Source: Vespula vulgaris (taxonomy: Eukaryota > Arthropoda > Insecta > Hymenoptera > Vespidae). Taken from it: a DNA stretch of 64,000 nt. The notes below the pieces were generated by a model. The model saw only the letters and a program-made list of their open reading frames with translations, had not been told where the DNA came from and did not search any database. The stretch spans positions 62,001 through 126,000 of the forward strand of contig NC_066589.1 of assembly GCF_905475345.1 (NCBI RefSeq). Reading direction: 5' to 3'. Every line of letters begins with the position of its first letter. Position 1 is the first letter of the stretch. The translations under genes and the position numbers were made by a program. Of this stretch, positions 27,371 through 38,693 are shown piece after piece.

Positions 27371-28419
27371 TTTGCTGGAATTGCCTAAGTTATTTAAATT
27401 TTGTTACATAATATAAATAAAGATTACATTTTATGTAAGCAGAAGATTGTAAAATAACTCAAATAAAGAAACATATAGAAACTAAATTAGAAGTATTAAT
27501 ATATATATACCTATTATAAAGAAAAAAAAGTGCAATACTAAATATATAAAAATAATGGTAATGTCATTTTACAAACTTCTTACCTACACTTACACTAAGA
27601 TATCATTGCTTTACCAGACTTCCTCAATCTTTAGTTGCGAATGTTCAAGATATTACTTGACCCGTTTTAACTCTTGTCAAATCACAATTGTGCACAGTGC
27701 ACAGTGCCAAATGGTGCCAAGTTAACTACGAATCAATGAATACATTTAATCAATATTGCATCTATGATAATAAATTGATATTCTTGAATAATAAAATTGA
27801 ATGTTTAAATAAAATTTATTTTTATATATATATAATTTTATTAATAATTAATTAATAGCAAAAAATATAGTATAAATTCGTAAAGTGAAATGCAGTTAAA
27901 TTGAAAACTTTAAAAGGTCATTAAAAATAACAATGCTTCATATATTGTTTAAAAGAGACGTTACAAAAGAAAATACGAAAAGAATTATGCTAATTTAACG
28001 AATACTATTGATATTGATAACTTTAAAAATGTCAGTAATTATAGTAGTGCATCGTAGTTTCTATGAAATGTTACCGTGATATATTTATATTTCACGTCAT
28101 CCTGATTGGCTGTATGTAGAAATATCCACCAATTATAGTTACGAATAAAAAGGAAAGAATCGCGTGAGATTTCACAATAATGAAATGACGAGGTGTCGGT
28201 TATTTAAAATTTGCTCCTTGTAACGTTACTATTTGAAACGTTGCACAACGTGGCATGTGATTTCATAAAGTACACATGTAGTTATATATATAACCTTAAA
28301 GTCGGTTTTTAAAATGATACAAAAAATATAAGCAAATGAATTATAATAAAAAATTAAGGTTATATCAATTACCAGTACTACATTTAATAGCAAAAATTTG
28401 ATAGCGAGTATAATAAAAC
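27371..28419. other. Divergent NDUFS1 / NOM1 intergenic region
   Basis: 1.05 kb between start codons. Contains short direct repeats of GCACAGT near 27690-27715, a CACGTCAT at about 28093 and an inverted CCAAT box (ATTGGC) near 28105. No coding sequence recognised; 5' UTR exons may be present. Confidence 0.5.
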
Positions 28420-31400
28420 ATGGTTTCTGTAAAACGAAAAAGCTCAATATTTAAGGACACAAATATCAAAAAGAATAAACCATGTGAGAAAACACGTAAA
28501 CAAATACGTAAAGAGAAAAGACAGGAAAAAAAAGTAAAAAAGGCAATGTTCTATCAAAATAGAAAACAAATTCCCGGTAGGTTTGTTTTAAATCCTGATA
28601 AAATGAAGGAGAACATAATAAAATCACAAGAAAATCACGGTGAATTACATCAAAACAATAGCAAGCATAATGCCAATGAGAAATTGAAGAAGCAAAAGAA
28701 GAAAAAGAAGATGGATACAAAATCGAATTTAATTATTGACAATGAGCATGAAGATAAGATGATAAAACAATTAGAAAAACGATTAAAATTAAATAAGCGG
28801 AAAAGTAATACAATTCCTAAGTCTTTTATTAATGATGGTTTAGATTGTATCCTTTGTTAAAATTGTCATTTTTTTGATATATATAATTTTTTACAGGATA
28901 TAATAATTATTTATCTAATATTCCTTAACATATTGTGATAGATCTTTTAGATTTCTGTGATAATGACAATAGGAAACAGGTAGTCGAAATGGAAGAGCAG
29001 TTATTGAAAGGTGAAGGAGACAAAGATCTTGAAGAAGATATTGCAATGTTTCTGGAAAATGATGATACAAAAGGTATTGCAAATTGTGATACAAATGATT
29101 GGTCTAATGATGAGCAGTATGGTATAAATAAAAATTTTTGATCATTGATTTTATTTATTTGAAGTTATGTAAGAAAGTATATGCTTATAATTATTCTTTA
29201 TAGAAGCTCAAATAGCATTAAAAAATGACAAATTCAAGAAAAAAAAGCAGGATGAAATGATAGATTCAATAAAGGAAAGCGATGAGGATCTATTGTCAGA
29301 TAAAAGTTTAGATGATATTGAAACAAATATTTCACAGTCTTCTGACAATGACGATCTATGGGAAGATATTTATGGTCGAACGAGAGATAAAAAAGGTAAT
29401 ATTGTAAACAATGTATCATCTGTGATACAAAGGAAACCATTAGAAGCCATACAGGATAATGATGAAAAACGATGTAGATTGAAGAAACAGCTAAAAGGTC
29501 TTTTAAATAGATTAGCAGAAAGCAATATGCATATTATTGCCAATCAGGTAAATAAAAAATAAATTTCATCAAGATTTTTTAATCTTTAGTTAGGCTACTA
29601 TGATTGATTATTAATATTATTAACATTGATGACATTAAATACTTCAGGTAGATGAATTGTATATGTGTAATAGTCGTAATGATATGAACACTATTTTATC
29701 AGAATTAATAATGCAAGCCTTAATTTCATCAGTATTAACTCCAGATCGTTTGATTTGTGAGCATATGATGTTAATTACAATTCTACATGCAAATGTAGGA
29801 ACTGAAGTAGGTGCTCATTTCTTGTTAACATTTATTAAAAAATTTGATGAAATGTTAAAAGCATCATACACTGTAGAAGACAAACAATTGGATAATTTAG
29901 TTTTATTGTTATCGCATTTATATAATTTTAAGGTAAGACGAGTACGAAAATATATTTTATTTTGAGTTTAATAAAATATTTTATTTGAGTATATTCAATG
30001 CAGGTTTATAACCATCGACTTCTTTATCAAATATTAGACAAGCTTTCTTCCAAATTTGAGGAAAAAGAAATTGAGTTGATATTACTCATTTTAAAAACTG
30101 CAGGTTTTCCATTAAGAAAGGATGATCCACTTGCATTAAAAGAACTTATATTAAATTTGCAAAAAATAGCAAGTAATATTGAATCTGACAAGTTAGTATC
30201 ATTTTATATTTTTTAATTTTTAAAAATTTTATTGAAATGTTATTATATTCTTATAGTTCACGAGTAAAATTTATGTTAGACATTTTAATGGCAATAAAAA
30301 ATAATAATGTAAGTAAGATACCTCAATATGATCCATCTCATATAGAGCATTTAAAAAAGCTTATGAAGAGTTTCATACACAAAGGTAAAAGTATAGTGAA
30401 GTTAAATATTTCTTTAGAAGATTTATTAAAAGGTAATTTTAAAATTATTTATTTTATATCGAGCTATCATATGATCTAACTTATCAAAACTTTTACATAT
30501 TCAGCTGATGAAAGAGGAAAGTGGTGGATAGTAGGATGTGCGTGGTCTGGTAATAGAAATTTGGATGAAGGAAAAAAAGTTACGGAAGGGAAAAAAACAA
30601 TGTTCAGTCAAAATATTCTTGATTTAGCACGAAAACAAAGAATGAATACAGATATTAGAAGAAATATTTTCTGTATTTTAATGACAGCAGAAGATTATTT
30701 AGATGCCTTTGAAAAACTTTCCCATCTTGGTTTAACAGATCAACAAGAAAGAGAAATAATATATGTATTAATGGATTGTTGTCTACAAGAGAAGAAATTT
30801 AATCCTTATTACGCTGTATTAGCAGAAAGATTCTGTCTTTGTGATAGAAAATATCAGGTATAAAATAAGCATAAAAATTTAGTTTATACAAGTTAAAAAA
30901 CTTATATATATATTTATTGTTACTAAAATTATGTTTCAGTTGACCATACAGTATATGTTGTGGGACAAATTTAAAATATTAGATAATTACAATGTAAAAC
31001 AGTTAGCAAATTTAGCCAAGTTTTTAACTCACTTATTTATTCAGAGATCTCTATCTATTTCAATTTTAAAGGTAATGCTGAATACTAATGTACCGGCTTT
31101 TATATTTGATACATACTTATATTGAAATAATAAAAAACATTTTTATAGGTTTTAAATTTTGCTGAATTGGACAAACAAACAATGAAACTTGTAAGGCAAA
31201 TTATGATAGGCATTTTTCTTTGCAAAAATGAAGAAGACTGTTTACAAGTATTTGAAAGGATATCTTCAACTTCTTTATTACAAACTTTTAGAGAAAGTCT
31301 TAGACTCTTTATAAATCATTTTCTTATTCGTAATATTGAATCGTGTAAAGTAATGGAAGTAGAAGGTGCGCTTATAAAACAACGAGCGTACCAAGTTGAC

Positions 31401-31439
31401 AAACTGCTGCTTAATCGTGAATGTAAAATATTATTTTAA
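28420..31439 (+). CDS. NOM1: Nucleolar MIF4G-domain protein NOM1
   Basis: Nucleolar ribosome-biogenesis factor (yeast Sgd1 family) that works with DEAD-box eIF4A-like helicases in small-subunit maturation. Exons: 28420-28846, 28942-29121, 29204-29547, 29648-29932, 30004-30191, 30257-30432, 30505-30857, 30940-31071, 31149-31439; 791 residues. Residues 1-140 are extremely Lys/Arg-rich, as nucleolar targeting; then the family signature DGLDYLLDF, an acidic region, the MIF4G domain (about 295-500, starting KKQLKGLLNRLAESN and containing LTPDRLICEHMML), a linker with GKWWIVGCAWSG, and an MA3 domain (about 560-680, MNTDIRRNIFCILMTAEDYLDAF split at MTAEDY). The C-terminal helical segment is also conserved. 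Codons are CpG-poor. Only 136 bp separate its stop from the lysozyme stop on the other strand. Confidence 0.95.
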
Positions 31440-31502
31440 AGATTTTTATAAATAATCATAATAATTAGCGTACGTGTAAATAATTAAAATTATCATAAAA
31501 GT

Positions 31503-31508
31503 AATAAA
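31503..31508 (+). terminator. Poly(A) signal of NOM1
   Basis: AATAAA 63 bp after the NOM1 stop and 68 bp before the end of the lysozyme coding sequence on the other strand, so the two transcripts probably overlap at their 3' ends. Confidence 0.45.
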
Positions 31509-31575
31509 TTGTAAAATCCTGAAGCGTTTACATTACATGTAAAATAATATCAGTTTATCACTTTTGATCAAAATA

Positions 31576-32975
31576 TTAACCAAATGTTTGCATGCAAAGT
31601 TTGTAAATGTTTTCGTATTTATTGTTCAATGGAGCCGTGCAAGCATTTCTACCATTACGGTGTATACGAATAAAATCGTCGCAATTAATAATACCATCAC
31701 CATTGCAATCCTGTAAAATGTAACAAAAAATAAAAATTTGTAATATATCATTCCTGGATATAAAAATAAATATAAAAGTTTATTCGTAGTACTTACTCGA
31801 GCAAACTTGTTCATATAACTTTCTACTGTGCGTCCAGCACAGAATGCATCGTTAACGCAATTTGCATATGCTATATATAAAAGAAAAAGTTATATGTGTG
31901 TAAGTCGATAATAATGTGGATTGAAACATGTATTTATATACGTATATAAAATATATATTATAAAATAGTTACTGACCGCCTTCGTTAGTATTCGCTTCGT
32001 TGTTCAGAGTTGGTTTACCAGCGTCAGCCCAATAAGCCCAAGTTATGCGGAAAGGACCGCATACATCACCGTTGCAACCGAGTGTCGTGTTGCATCCTGA
32101 TGCAGCTTCACAAATACATCCTAAACATATCTTAGAAACCGATGGCGTATCTTGTGCTAAAAAAAGAGCCACGCATAAATACTTGAATTCTAAAGAGATT
32201 CCTCTTTGTCTTTAGTATATAGGGTGATTCAAGAATTAAAATATTATCTGAATGATATTTTTTAAGTACAATACAAGTGCAAAAATGACCTTGAACTTTA
32301 AAAACAAAAGAAAAACAAAAAATAAGCGAATCGCTTGTATCCAGTTTTTCCACTAATGATAAAAATACGGTAGGAACACCACGAAAAGTGATTCAATAAA
32401 ATCCAATGGTCTGGTTAAACTGGTTTCTATCTTCTCAAAGTTATCATCTCGTATCGTTTCTGAAAATTCTGTCTGGTATATTTTTGTTTTCTAATCTTCG
32501 AACCAATACAAACTAGATTTTTTTCCACTTCGAAAACATTCGAATTCCGTTAAGAATTCTCATCGGAAAACGAGTTATTTTATGTAGAAACGTGCACAAG
32601 TCTATAAAAAAAGAAAGCGGATCCGGTAAGATGAGGATATTGATAGTCAGGACAAGTTGAAGATCGTATCGCATCCTCGAAAGTAAATAGTCTCATCAAG
32701 GATAAAAGTAGAATCGAGAGATAGACTGATCGATTGTAGTGCATTGAACTTCCATGAGGCTTCAAAGATATATTTCTTGATATATTTTGATATAAAGTCA
32801 CACGGTTGATCATGGTATCATTTATTGTGACGATATCATTAACGTTTTTCAACTTTTTCTTTCGAATCGATACAACTTTTTGATCGTTTTACAGATTTTT
32901 ATATAATCCTGTTTACGTATTGTAAAAATTATAATAAAAACTTATCGTCATGACATCACAAGATATTCTCTATCT

Positions 32976-33006
<31 letters not shown>

Positions 33007-34305
33007 GGAGAAGGTCTTATGGACACTCAAGTGTGATCTTTACATATCTTGATTATACAAAAACTTATGAATTATGATAATATAAAGTCGCACCAATGAA
33101 ATACGTGTGGGTGCATATATGCAAAGAAGAAACGTGTGACGAATCTATACAGGTATACATGTGTGTCATGTAGTGTATAAATCATATGTACACGTGCTCT
33201 CTTTGTCCTTGCTCTCTCCCGATTCATCGGTACTTTCGTTCGTTCACTATGACCAATTTTGTGTATGACGACGAGGTATCGGCAAGGTGAAAAAAAGCGA
33301 GATATATGTTGTACAATATGATTACGTCACTGTAACTACGATAATTTTTATTATGGATAATCTTATTTTATCTTTTGTGCCAGAAAAATTTTACATTATT
33401 ATATCATAATACATACATTAATTACAAAAAATAGAGCTATATAAATTTATGATTATTATTATCGATGATCATTGACCTATATTATTACTTCTAATCTTCA
33501 AATATTTCAATAGAAAATAAAAATAATATTAATCCACGAAAAGGGTAAGTTTTTATTGAAACGACGAAAATATAATAATAAATTTATTAAAAAGATTATT
33601 AATGACTATATTGATCTGTATTATTACTTTTAATATATATGTGTGTATATATATCGTTGAATATTTACAAAAGTAAATAAAAAAAAGATTCATCTATAAA
33701 AGGGATAGATTTCTTTCAAAAGGATATATCATATATAATTTTATATTCGGTATATAGGACATAATATATATAATTAAACACTCAAGGTTAAAGCAAAACC
33801 GCATGTTTTAAAAGTGACGTTGACACCCAGCGATTCATTATAAAACGTGATAGGATTCGCATATCTAACTTGCATCACATGGATTTTCCCATCATTGATA
33901 AAACAGTTATTTAATGAGGTTAAGTTCATCTTGGAAAATTTTTCCATCCGTTTAATATTCATTTAATAAAAATACGAATATATGTATTGACTTAAAAAAT
34001 ACTTGATCTGATTTAAATTATGTGTATATCGAACCGGAAGTAGAATATCTAAGTACAATGCAAAGTTTAAATATACAAAAGTATTTACATACTAATCATT
34101 AAAAATTATCTTTTAATAATTAATCCAACGACCAATCAATTAATAATTAATGAATTAATTGAATATAAAAAGGTTTAGTAAAATGGACTCTTTTAATTTT
34201 TTAGAACTGTATAATAGATATATTAAAGAAAGACTTACCATAAATGCCGGCGAATGTAAGGAAACACGCGAGAATTCCAACGATTTGGTAAAATTGTCTA
34301 GACAT
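31576..34305 (-). CDS. Secreted destabilase / invertebrate-type lysozyme
   Basis: i-type lysozyme: cleaves peptidoglycan, and in some relatives isopeptide bonds; secreted. Minus-strand exons 5' to 3': 34305-34239, 32156-31977, 31870-31797, 31710-31576; 151 residues. A signal peptide (MSRQFYQIVGILACFLTFAGIYA) lies on exon 1. The mature domain shows CLGCICEAASGCN (with the candidate catalytic Glu) and CNGDVCGPFRITWAYWADAG (candidate Asp), then CVNDAFCAGRTVESYMNKFARDC and NGDGIINCDDFIRIHRNG, the usual Cys-rich destabilase pattern. The first intron is long (2.1 kb) and holds an unrelated open reading frame. Codons are CpG-rich compared with the flanking housekeeping genes. A TATA box lies about 150 bp upstream of the start. 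Confidence 0.93.
32980..33005. repeat. Poly(A) tract
   Basis: 26 consecutive A within the first lysozyme intron, followed by GGGAG. Confidence 0.9.
33774..33962 (-). CDS. Unrecognised 62-codon ORF inside the lysozyme intron
   Basis: Open frame on the lysozyme strand, ATG at 33962 (second ATG 33947) to TAA at 33774. I do not recognise the product. The last 45 residues use a more balanced codon set (GTC, AAC, CTG, ACC) than the surrounding about 80 percent AT intron, and contain two cysteines and two N-glycosylation-type sites (NLT, NES). An in-frame stop directly precedes the first ATG. The lysozyme exon 1 donor is phase 1 and cannot join here in frame through the nearest AG. It may be a small nested gene, a terminal exon of an unseen transcript, or chance. 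Confidence 0.25.
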   Translation of the reverse strand: MNIKRMEKFSKMNLTSLNNCFINDGKIHVMQVRYANPITFYNESLGVNVTFKTCGFALTLSV

Positions 34306-34451
34306 TTTGTTATTTAAATGATGATATGAATTATTAAATAGGATAGACAAATCTCGATATAATACACGACTATAGTTCGTTCCCTCCTCTTGGGATATCT
34401 TTACTCCTTAGAATGCAGACGTGATATCCACTCTCTGAGCGAATAAACATC

Positions 34452-34459
34452 TTATATAG
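34452..34459 (-). promoter_or_regulatory. TATA box of the lysozyme gene
   Basis: CTATATAA on the minus strand, about 150 bp upstream of the start codon; an initiator-like CTCAGAG follows near 34436. The housekeeping genes nearby show no such box. Confidence 0.5.
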
Positions 34460-34819
34460 GAACGCGTTTGGATAGCTTCTTAGTGTCTTTAGTTTTTAAT
34501 ATCTCGATGAGAGGGAGAAGTGGGGAAATCAAAGATCTTGTTTGAAGCAAAAATTACGATTGGTCGTGTATATACTTCACTCATCAAGCGAACAAACGAC
34601 TTTTCTTTCCTTTCTTTTTTTCTTGTAAATGTTATTATATGAAATACTTTTCTTGAGAACGAAATATAATTGTTATCACGAGAAATAATAAAAATATGAT
34701 GACATTCTTATCGTTGCATTTAACCTTCAGTTTGTTGTCGCGGTAAAAATAAAATTATTTTAATTCATGTTTAATAGTTTCTTCGAAATTATGTTATATG
34801 AAAAAAAAAAGGAAAAGAA

Positions 34820-34844
34820 ATATATATATATATATATATATATT
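34820..34844. repeat. (TA)n microsatellite
   Basis: About 12 TA units after an A-rich stretch. Confidence 0.9.
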
Positions 34845-35506
34845 ATAACTCCAATAAATAATTCTGGTCTTTTAGAAATCATAAATTATATCTACGATCG
34901 AATAGTAATTATATATGCAATAAACAACCTCTTATATTAATTTCTCTTGTTTATCCATGTTTCTTCATTATTAATAAAACGGAATAAATGTATATATGTA
35001 TATATCTTACGGTAACGCGTGCGCGTGGCTGAGAATCATTAAAAATGTCACTCAACGATCTCTAGAGGAAAGAAAATATACGCAAGAGAAAAATAAGTAA
35101 GTCGTCGGTATCTTATCGATAGAGTCGAGTTTGATAGTTTTTTATGCCATCTATAGGAGTTTTTCTCCTTACGAAATTTAACATCTTACATATTGAAGAA
35201 AAAGAAAAAAAAGGGGAGTGTTATTACCATGTCTCCTATCTTACGACTGACCTATGTCCATAAAATAATTACATCCATTTGATCCTACACAATGCATAGA
35301 AATGTTTTTTAAAGATTTTATTTGAATATGTTTTTAATGTAGGAATACATATGCATATGTAGAGTGTGATTACTTGTTGTTTTGTAGCATAGGCATATAT
35401 ATATGTATACGATCGACAAGTTTTAGAAAATAAATTACATATCACCGTTAAAAAGTTTGTGTCCTTTAAATTATAGATAGGTATTAGTACGTGACGATTT
35501 TTTTTC

Positions 35507-35563
35507 TTTGACCTACATATATTGTTACGTAATTAAATAGATAAAGGTTATATGTAGGTCAAA
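35507..35563. promoter_or_regulatory. Perfect inverted repeat of two HR3/ROR-type sites
   Basis: Arms TTTGACCTACATATA (35507-35521) and TATATGTAGGTCAAA (35549-35563) are perfect 15-bp complements around a 27-bp spacer. Each arm contains TATGTAGGTCA, which fits the RORE consensus (W-A-W-N-T-AGGTCA) bound by insect HR3 and E75. The repeat ends 49 bp before the GK start codon, in the promoter or 5' UTR. Confidence 0.6.
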
Positions 35564-35612
35564 ATACAATAGTTCTGTGTCGAAAAAGGAAGTTAAACAA
35601 CGATTAGGAATA

Positions 35613-38164
35613 ATGCCTGAAAATATTAATCATTTTGGGCCTCTTATAGGTGCAATCGATGAAGGTACAAGTAGTGCTAGATTTTTGGTAAGTCGTTTTT
35701 TCATAATCCTCATAAAACGTTAATAAAAATCTGATTTTTGTTTATTTATGAATTATTCGCGTGGATGAATATTAAATGACGTGTGTAAAACGTTATGTTG
35801 TCAAGAACAAATAACAAGGTGTGTGTATACTATAGATAATGGAGCTTATAGGGATTATACGAATTTTATTATTTTGTATATTATTCTTCATTAAATAACA
35901 AAATTATGTTTGTTTTATATCGAAATTTTTTACAAATTTATGATATGTGTTATTATATGTTTTAATTGACGAATGCTTTTAGACAACTTTTTTTTTCAAA
36001 CATTTTCAAATTTATATTTTTGTAAATATTCATTTTTATAAGTGCTTATTTTATTAACTATTTTTAAAAATATTTAAATATTCTCTGTTTTTTGTTAGGT
36101 ATTTGATGTTTTACAAAGAAAAGTAGTGGCATCTCATCAAATTGAAATTAAACAAAAGTATCCTCAAGAAGGATGGGTAGAACAAGATCCAAAAGAGATT
36201 CTCCAAGCTGTAATACAATGTATAAAAAACACAGTAGAAAAATTAAAAGATCTCAACATAAGTCCATCAGATATCAAAGCAATTGGTATCACAAATCAAA
36301 GAGAAACCACTTTACTTTGGGATAAGGAAACAGGAGAACCTTTGCATAATGCGATTGGTATAAAATATAATTTATCGATATAATTATCTATTTTAACACT
36401 CAATTAATATATAAAAATATATTGTTTTCTATTTCCTTTAGTATGGTTAGATATGAGAACAACAACAACGATGGAAGACGTGCTGGATAGTATTCCAAAT
36501 AAAACTAGAAATAAACATTATTTAAAACCTCTTTGTGGTCTTCCAATGTCTCCTTACTTTAGTGCATTAAAAATACGATGGTTAATTGACAACATATCAC
36601 GTGTAAAGCAGGCTGTTGAAGCAGAAAAATGTGCTTTCGGAACGGTTGATACCTGGTTAATATGGGTAAGCTGATCATTTAAAATAAAGTCTTGTTTTAA
36701 ATATCTTATTTTTATATTTAGATATTTTCTGTTTTCTAGAATCTTACCAAGGGACAACTGCATATAACAGATGTATCTAATGCATCACGTACAATGTTAA
36801 TGAATATAGAGACTTTAAAATGGGATCCTTTATTATGTCGTTTCTTTGGAATACCTCAACATATTCTTCCAGAAATAAGGTCAAGCGCTGAAGTATATGG
36901 TACTATTTCAAATCCTCAAGTTTTGGCTGGTATACCTATTGCAGGTGTAAGTTACTTATGGTTTACACTGATTAGTATATAAACATTTTTGTCCAAAACT
37001 TTTTTTTTTTAATGTATTTATGAATATGTTATATTACATATTTTATAGTGTGTAGGCGATCAGCAAGGAGCTTTGTTAGGTCAGTTGTGTTTAAAACCAG
37101 GAGAGGCAAAAGCTACTTATGGCACTGGCTGTTTTTTACTTTATAACACTGGAAATGTTGTAGGTATACATATTATTTAAATTAATTATATAGTTGTGTG
37201 GACAATGTTATTTATGCTTTATATTATCTATTTATTTTTCACTGTTTTCAGAAAGTTGATTCAACTCAAGGTTTAATAACAACGATTGCTTATAAAATAG
37301 GAAAATCACCAGCAATTTATGCGCTAGAAGGATCAGTGGCAGTAGCAGGAGCGGCTTTGGCCTGGTTGAAAGATAATTTAGAACTCTTTAGTAATCTTGC
37401 ACAATCACAAGATATGGCAGAAAGTGTAAGATGTTCTGGAGATGTATATTTCGTCCCAGCATTTTCTGGATTATATGCCCCTTATTGGCAACAGGATGCA
37501 CGCGGGTATATATTTTGTAAATTGAATTAAATAATAACTGTTGAATTATTTTTTATTATTTCATTATTCTTTAGAGTTATCTGTGGTATTACTGAAGATA
37601 CACAACAGTATCATATTATTAGAGCTGCCCTTGAAGCTGTATGTTTTCAAACAAGAGATATTTTGGAAGCTATGGTAAAAGATTCTGGCACCAAATTAAC
37701 GACACTTCAAGTTGACGGTGGAATGACCGTGAATAATTTATTGATGCAACTTCAGGCAGATTTAACTGGAATAAGCGTTGGTATATATGAATTTTTTTCT
37801 TAACTGTAAGTAAATTAAAATTTGTTCAAAAGATATGAAGTTTCTGAAACTGTATTGCAGTAAGACCTAATATGGTGGAAACAACAGCCTTAGGTGCAGC
37901 TATTTTAGCAGGTCTTGGAATTGGTATAATTGATATTAATGATATAGATGCATCGCAAGTTACGAAATTTACACCAACGATAGGAGAAGATGGTAAGGAA
38001 ATATATATTTTATTTTATAATTATTTGTGAATATTAAAATTTTTTTCTAATAATGTTATCTTTTTATATTTTGTTTAGAACGAGATCTTAGATATTCTAA
38101 GTGGAAAATGGCTATAGAAAGATGCATGAAATGGGATGATTCTACAACTTTGATGAATGATTAA
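35613..38164 (+). CDS. GK: Glycerol kinase
   Basis: Phosphorylates glycerol to glycerol-3-phosphate with ATP, linking lipid breakdown to glycolysis; FGGY family. Exons: 35613-35687, 36099-36357, 36442-36665, 36740-36946, 37049-37159, 37252-37505, 37575-37780, 37861-37992, 38079-38164; 517 residues, complete. Seen: GAIDEGTSSARF (N-terminal ATP site), GWVEQDPKEIL, IGITNQRETT, VWLDMRT, LPMSPYFSALKIRWL, FGTVDTWLIW (FGGY signature 1 region), DVSNASRTMLMNI, GDQQGALLGQ, YGTGCFLLYNTG, VPAFSGLYAPYWQQDARG (signature 2 region) and DGGMTVNNLLMQLQAD. The donor at 36946 (GGT|GTAAGT) rather than the earlier GT keeps frame. A nuclear-receptor-type inverted repeat lies just upstream. Confidence 0.97.
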
Positions 38165-38693
38165 TTATTTGTATAAAAATTGTAAGTATTGATTTTAGAA
38201 AGTTTAGAAACGCTAATGAAATAATTTACATATGCACAAAAAAAAAAACAAAAATTTTTACGAAAGTTTTAAATATGTCTATAAATATTTTGTTTCCTTA
38301 CTTGTAAAAAATATATTATCGTCCATTATAATTTGTTATTGCATATATAGCGAAATGTTATGTATTAAACAATACTTATCATGTTTTTTACTATATATAT
38401 TATATAAAGAATTGTACAAATGTTTAAACGTATTTTAATGAAGGTTGGCATTTAACTTAAAAAAATTAGTAAATATAATTTAATTGACGTGATTTTGATG
38501 TATTTTACCCCTATCACTGTTTGGATTTACAAAAATGTCAACAATGATAGTGGAGTAAAAAGTTGAATTAAAATCTCGACTTTTTTAATCATTACTTCAA
38601 AATAGTTTGTGCAATAATATTATTATAACAAAAATATAAAAACCATATATTTCTCTTTGATTATGCATATGATAATGTATATAAACAAATATG
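38165..38693. other. Tail-to-tail gap, GK and coiled-coil gene
   Basis: 529 bp, AT-rich, shared 3' UTR territory. No gene or canonical poly(A) signal that I can assign with confidence. Confidence 0.5.

Larger units (their letters stand above)
34306..35612. other. Divergent lysozyme / GK intergenic region
   Basis: 1.3 kb with the lysozyme promoter on the left and the GK promoter on the right. Contains a (TA)n run (34820-34844), a TATCGATA DRE-type core at 35114-35121 and a perfect inverted repeat at 35507-35563. No coding sequence seen. Confidence 0.6.

Noticed and set aside
32217..32260. TATAGGGTGATTC in the lysozyme intron, similar to the left end of the 50-kb inverted-repeat element
   Set aside because: No matching opposite end with TA was found nearby; too short to call a second copy.
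35114..35121. TATCGATA, a DREF-type core, between lysozyme and GK
   Set aside because: A single 8-bp match about 500 bp from the GK start; expected by chance in AT-rich sequence, so mentioned only in the region entry.
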